A DNA stretch of 7,230 bases from Hyphomicrobium_A sp039933175. Its GTDB lineage: Bacteria > Pseudomonadota > Alphaproteobacteria > Rhizobiales > Hyphomicrobiaceae. The notes under the pieces were generated by a model. The model was given only the letters and a program-made list of their open reading frames with translations. It searched no databases and was not told where the DNA came from. Below are positions 4,473 through 7,230 of this stretch, one piece after another; positions within the stretch are counted from its first letter, which is position 1, and each line of letters begins with the position of its first letter. The position numbers and the translations under genes were made by a program. The stretch is from assembly GCA_039933175.1 (NCBI GenBank), contig JBDTOR010000133.1, positions 1-7,230 of the forward strand, given 5' to 3'.

Positions 4473-6383
4473 ATGCGCTATCCACCTAATTTCCTGGATG
4501 AAATACGGGCGCGCCTCAGCGTCAGCCAGGTCGTGGGCCGCAAGGTTTCCCTGAAGCGCGCCGGGCGCGAGTTCAAGGGCCTGTCGCCGTTCAAGATGGA
4601 GAAAACACCGTCCTTCACCGTCAACGACCAGAAGGGTTTCTACCACTGCTTTGCCACCGGCGAGCATGGCGACATCTTCGGCTTCGTGATGAAGACGGAC
4701 GGCTTGTCGTTTCCAGAAGCTGTGGAGCGTCTCGCCGATGAAGCCGGCGTGCCGATGCCCAAGCTGGGGCCGCGCGATGAGGCGCGCGAGGACGAGCGCG
4801 AGCGCCTCTACCGCATTGTCGAGATATCGGCGGCCTTCTTCGAGACGGCACTGACGAGCGGCCCCGGGGCCGAGGCACGTCGCTATCTCGAAAAACGCGG
4901 CCTAACCCGCGAGACGATCGCCGCTTTCCGCCTCGGCTATGCGCCGAACGACCGCGCGGCGCTGCGCACGCATCTGGCCAACGCCGGATTCAAGGTCGAG
5001 GAGATGATCGCGTCGGGTATGCTGATCGGCGGCGACGACATTCCCGTCGCCTACGACCGCTTCCGCCATCGCGTGACCTTCCCCATCGCCGACCTGCGCG
5101 GCCGCGTCATCGCCTTCGGCGGGCGCGCGCTCGATGCCAACGCGCCGGCCAAGTATTTGAACTCGCCCGACACGCCACTCTTCCACAAAGGCCAGGTGCT
5201 GTTCAACGCGCACCGGGCGCGGGGTCTCGCCCACGACAAGGACCGCATCGTCGCCGTCGAAGGCTACATGGACGTCATCGCGCTCACCGAAGCGGGCTTC
5301 GGCGAGACGGTCGCCCCGCTCGGTACGGCGCTGACCGAGGAGCAGATCAAGCTGCTCTGGCGTATGTCGGATGAGCCGATCTTGTGCTTTGACGGCGATG
5401 TGGCCGGCCGCAAGGCTGCCTTCCGCGCTGTCGAGACGGCGCTACCGCTTTTGAAGCCAGGCTTCAGCGTGCGCTTTGCCTTCTTGCCCGGCGGCCTCGA
5501 CCCCGACGACCTCGTGCGCCAGCAGGGCCCGCAGGCATTCACCGACGAACTGGCGCGGACCCGCGCCCTATTTGACGTCCTGTGGGAGCGCGAGGCGCAG
5601 GAGCAGGATCTGTCGACACCCGAGCACCGCGCCGCCTTCGAAGCGCGCCTCAAGGCCATGGTGGCCAAGATCGCCGACGCGTCCGTCCGCTCGCATTACG
5701 AAGGTGAACTGCGCGAGACGCTGTGGGCCCTCAATCGCACCGTGGTGCGCGAAATCGCCCGCGGCCAGGGCCCGCGCAAAGGCGCCGGCGGCGCCACACG
5801 ACGCAATAACATTGCGCCCGACTGGCGCGTGCGCGAACGCGCCCGTATGGGGCAGACGGCACAGATCACGCCACAGCGCCGCCAAAACGCCAGTCCAGAG
5901 CTGGCGGCACGGGCCGAATTGGCGCCCGCGCGCGAGGCGCTGCTCATCAAAACACTGCTCAATAACCCCTGGCTGATCGACGAGCACTCTGAGGAGATCG
6001 CGGCCATGACGTTAAGCTCGGCCCCCTTCGCCCGCCTGCGCGATGCTGTCCTGGCGCACCAGGCTGTGGAGAATAATCTTGACAGCGCACGCTTGCGCTC
6101 CCAATTGAGCGTCACGGGCCTCGGCAAGGTCGTTGACCTTGTCGAGCGCTCCGTTACGCATAGAAGCGATCGTTTCGCAGAGCCTGAAGCCCCGCGGGCC
6201 GAGGTGGACGTTGGCTGGCGCCACGCCCTCGCGCTGCATGAGAGGCAGGTGGGCTTGCAGAAGTCGCTCGAAGCAGCCGTCCAGGCTTATCACCGGGACG
6301 GCTCCGAGGACGCGCTTGCGCGCATCTGCGAGATCCAAGGCCTGCTTGCCCGGGCAAGCGAACAGCCTGTATCCGCAGATTAA
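4473..6383 (+). CDS. dnaG: DNA primase
   Basis: DnaG makes the RNA primers for chromosome replication and is recruited by the DnaB helicase. The 636-residue product begins MRYPPNFLDEIRARLSVSQV. The N-terminal CHC2-type domain (about 1-95) keeps the flanking sequence EKTPSF and GFYHCF, but the zinc ligands are SPFK (38-41) and CFAT (59-62), so only one cysteine remains. The RNA polymerase/Toprim core follows: HRVTFPI (199-205), then VEGYMDV with Glu263, FDGD with Asp307 and Asp309, and DPDD (343-346). A basic Gly-rich linker (about 430-446) leads into the divergent C-terminal helicase-interaction region, ending at 636. It is somewhat longer than the 581 residues of E. coli. ATG 4473 is chosen for its match to alphaproteobacterial primases; a GTG four codons earlier is possible, and neither has a strong ribosome binding site. 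It lies between the yqeY-type gene (113-base gap) and rpoD. Confidence 0.97.
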   Translation: MRYPPNFLDEIRARLSVSQVVGRKVSLKRAGREFKGLSPFKMEKTPSFTVNDQKGFYHCFATGEHGDIFGFVMKTDGLSFPEAVERLADEAGVPMPKLGPRDEAREDERERLYRIVEISAAFFETALTSGPGAEARRYLEKRGLTRETIAAFRLGYAPNDRAALRTHLANAGFKVEEMIASGMLIGGDDIPVAYDRFRHRVTFPIADLRGRVIAFGGRALDANAPAKYLNSPDTPLFHKGQVLFNAHRARGLAHDKDRIVAVEGYMDVIALTEAGFGETVAPLGTALTEEQIKLLWRMSDEPILCFDGDVAGRKAAFRAVETALPLLKPGFSVRFAFLPGGLDPDDLVRQQGPQAFTDELARTRALFDVLWEREAQEQDLSTPEHRAAFEARLKAMVAKIADASVRSHYEGELRETLWALNRTVVREIARGQGPRKGAGGATRRNNIAPDWRVRERARMGQTAQITPQRRQNASPELAARAELAPAREALLIKTLLNNPWLIDEHSEEIAAMTLSSAPFARLRDAVLAHQAVENNLDSARLRSQLSVTGLGKVVDLVERSVTHRSDRFAEPEAPRAEVDVGWRHALALHERQVGLQKSLEAAVQAYHRDGSEDALARICEIQGLLARASEQPVSAD

Positions 6384-6584
6384 CGCGTACGGTTTGGCGC
6401 GGCCCTTGCGAACGGCATGGGCAAGGCGATGGGGTTGAGCGGCCTGCACGTGCGGTGCGGGGGAAGATCGACGGGGATTAACGTGGCGTCTTTGGGCTGC
6501 AGACCCGGGACATGACCACAGGCCGTGATGGCTGCGACGGAACGTCGCAATATATTTGGCGCTGATAGAGCGGGATGCGAGCCC
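6384..6584 (+). other. dnaG-rpoD gap
   Basis: About 200 bases without a convincing gene. It contains an 8-base palindrome GCACGTGC (6446-6453), a hairpin at 6533-6549, and an AT-rich patch with TATATT (6551-6556) that could serve as a -10 for rpoD, although no -35 match stands 16-18 bases upstream. In other bacteria this gap carries promoters and RNA processing sites that set the level of the primary sigma factor; here only the structure and the -10-like patch can be seen. Confidence 0.4.
6533..6549 (+). promoter_or_regulatory. Hairpin followed by AT-rich tract upstream of rpoD
   Basis: TGCGACG (6533-6539) and CGTCGCA (6543-6549) form a 7-bp stem with a 3-base GAA loop, followed by ATATATTT. 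This resembles a weak intrinsic terminator or attenuator after dnaG, but the tail is not a clean U run. The same AT-rich bases may instead be the -10 of an rpoD promoter. Confidence 0.4.
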
Positions 6585-7230
6585 TTGAAAGCACAGGCCC
6601 TAAAAACGAAAGCCTCCACCGGCGGACGCGGCAAAGCGGCGGCCGCTCCCAAGTCCGAGGACAAGGACGGTCAGGCTGCGGACGCGCAAGAGCGCGATAG
6701 CCCGCTACTCGACCTCTCCGATCAGGCCGTCAAGAAGCTTCTGAAAACCGGCAAGGCGCGCGGCTACGTCACCTATGACGAGCTGAACGCGGTCCTTCCG
6801 TCGGAAGAGGTGTCGTCCGAGAAAATCGAAGACACGATGGCGATGCTGTCCGACATGGGCATCAACGTGGTCGACACGGAAGACGGCGAGGAAGCCCAGG
6901 AGACCCCCGGCGCCGATGAGCCGGACGAGGAAGACGGCGGCGGCCGCGCCGTCGCCACGACCTCCGCTGTTGCCACCACCTCTACACGCGCCGAGCCGAC
7001 CGAACGCACCGACGATCCCGTCCGCATGTACCTGCGCGAAATGGGCTCCGTCGAGCTGCTGTCGCGCGAGGGCGAAATCGCCATCGCCAAGCGCATCGAG
7101 GCCGGCCGCGAGGCGATGATCGCCGGCCTGTGCGAAAGCCCCCTCACCTTCCAGGCCATCATCATCTGGCGCGATGAGCTGAACGAAGGCAAGATTCTGC
7201 TGCGCGACATCATCGATCTCGAAGCCACCT
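6585..7230 (+). CDS. rpoD: RNA polymerase primary sigma factor, N-terminal 215 codons (partial)
   Basis: This is the housekeeping sigma-70 subunit that directs RNA polymerase to most promoters. The visible part has a basic Ala/Lys-rich leader (1-30) and region 1.1 with SPLLDLSDQAVKKLL (39-53) and DELNAVLPSEEV (65-76), then DTMAMLSDMGINVVD (83-97). An acidic linker (about 98-120) and a Thr/Ala stretch follow, then region 1.2 with DPVRMYLREMGSVELLSREG (144-163). The beginning of the non-conserved region follows to 215; the DNA-binding regions 2-4 lie beyond the window. The start is uncertain. TTG 6585 is preferred because the 19 codons between it and ATG 6528 include rare ATA and AGA and under half G/C third positions, unlike the rest, and they cover a hairpin. 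ATG 6528 or GTG 6525 would extend the protein. It is the last gene of the yqeY-dnaG-rpoD group seen here. Confidence 0.95.
   Translation, partial: MKAQALKTKASTGGRGKAAAAPKSEDKDGQAADAQERDSPLLDLSDQAVKKLLKTGKARGYVTYDELNAVLPSEEVSSEKIEDTMAMLSDMGINVVDTEDGEEAQETPGADEPDEEDGGGRAVATTSAVATTSTRAEPTERTDDPVRMYLREMGSVELLSREGEIAIAKRIEAGREAMIAGLCESPLTFQAIIIWRDELNEGKILLRDIIDLEAT
6948..6983 (+). repeat. Tandem hexapeptide duplication in the RpoD linker
   Basis: The codons for AVATTS occur twice in direct succession (6948-6965 and 6966-6983) with several synonymous differences. They lie between the acidic linker and region 1.2 of the sigma factor, a region that tolerates length change. The DNA copies have diverged at third positions, so the duplication is not very recent. 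Confidence 0.7.

Noticed and set aside
6540..6550. GAAC near rpoD as half of an alphaproteobacterial LexA box
   Set aside because: The box needs a second GAAC seven bases later and none is present.
1..7230. Mobile elements, CRISPR arrays, tRNA or rRNA genes, phage or defence genes
   Set aside because: Read on both strands, I found no spaced identical repeats, transposase or recombinase motifs, cloverleaf structures or rRNA-like sequence; nearly all of the window is explained by housekeeping genes and the exported pair.

Overview
The window looks like a chromosomal housekeeping region of a GC-rich alphaproteobacterium, most likely of the order Hyphomicrobiales (Rhizobiales). Four things support this: the CarA and CarB sequences have the rhizobial style (FTLGGTGGG in CarB, a closely rhizobial CarA glutaminase half); the primase has the degenerate zinc-binding motif typical of alphaproteobacteria; the sigma factor has alphaproteobacterial region 1.1 wording (SPLLDLSD...VLPSEEV...DTMAMLSDMGIN); and third codon positions are strongly G/C. 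The taxonomic call is inference from remembered family features, not from a search.

Left half, minus strand. Reading in the direction of transcription, carA (small subunit of carbamoyl-phosphate synthase, 2508-3704) is followed by two related genes for small exported proteins (1667-2314 and 921-1619), then by the first 260 codons of carB (1-782, cut by the window edge). carA and carB make one enzyme that supplies carbamoyl phosphate for pyrimidine and arginine synthesis. The two genes between them are clear paralogues of each other. They have signal peptides, a conserved pair of cysteines and a carboxy-terminal motif (YxDPxTGLP) reminiscent of LolA/LppX-type lipid-binding beta-sheet proteins. 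They have no obvious link to carbamoyl phosphate and are the least understood content of the window.

Middle, 3705-3909. This is a divergent control region between carA and the plus-strand genes. It holds a good candidate carA promoter (TTGACC, 17 bases, TAGGGT) and a weaker candidate promoter for the plus-strand operon.

Right half, plus strand. A GatB/YqeY-domain gene (3910-4359), dnaG primase (4473-6383) and the start of rpoD, the primary sigma factor (6585 to the window end), form the alphaproteobacterial version of the macromolecular synthesis operon. The YqeY-type gene stands where rpsU stands in enterobacteria. Inverted repeats lie in the yqeY-dnaG and dnaG-rpoD gaps, but none has a convincing U tract, so read-through with possible RNA-level control is more likely than full termination.

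I saw no mobile element, CRISPR array, tRNA or rRNA. The most interesting points are the paralogous exported pair splitting carA from carB, the strong hairpin just before the first of them, the loss of most zinc ligands in the primase, and the overlapping inverted repeats in the dnaG leader.
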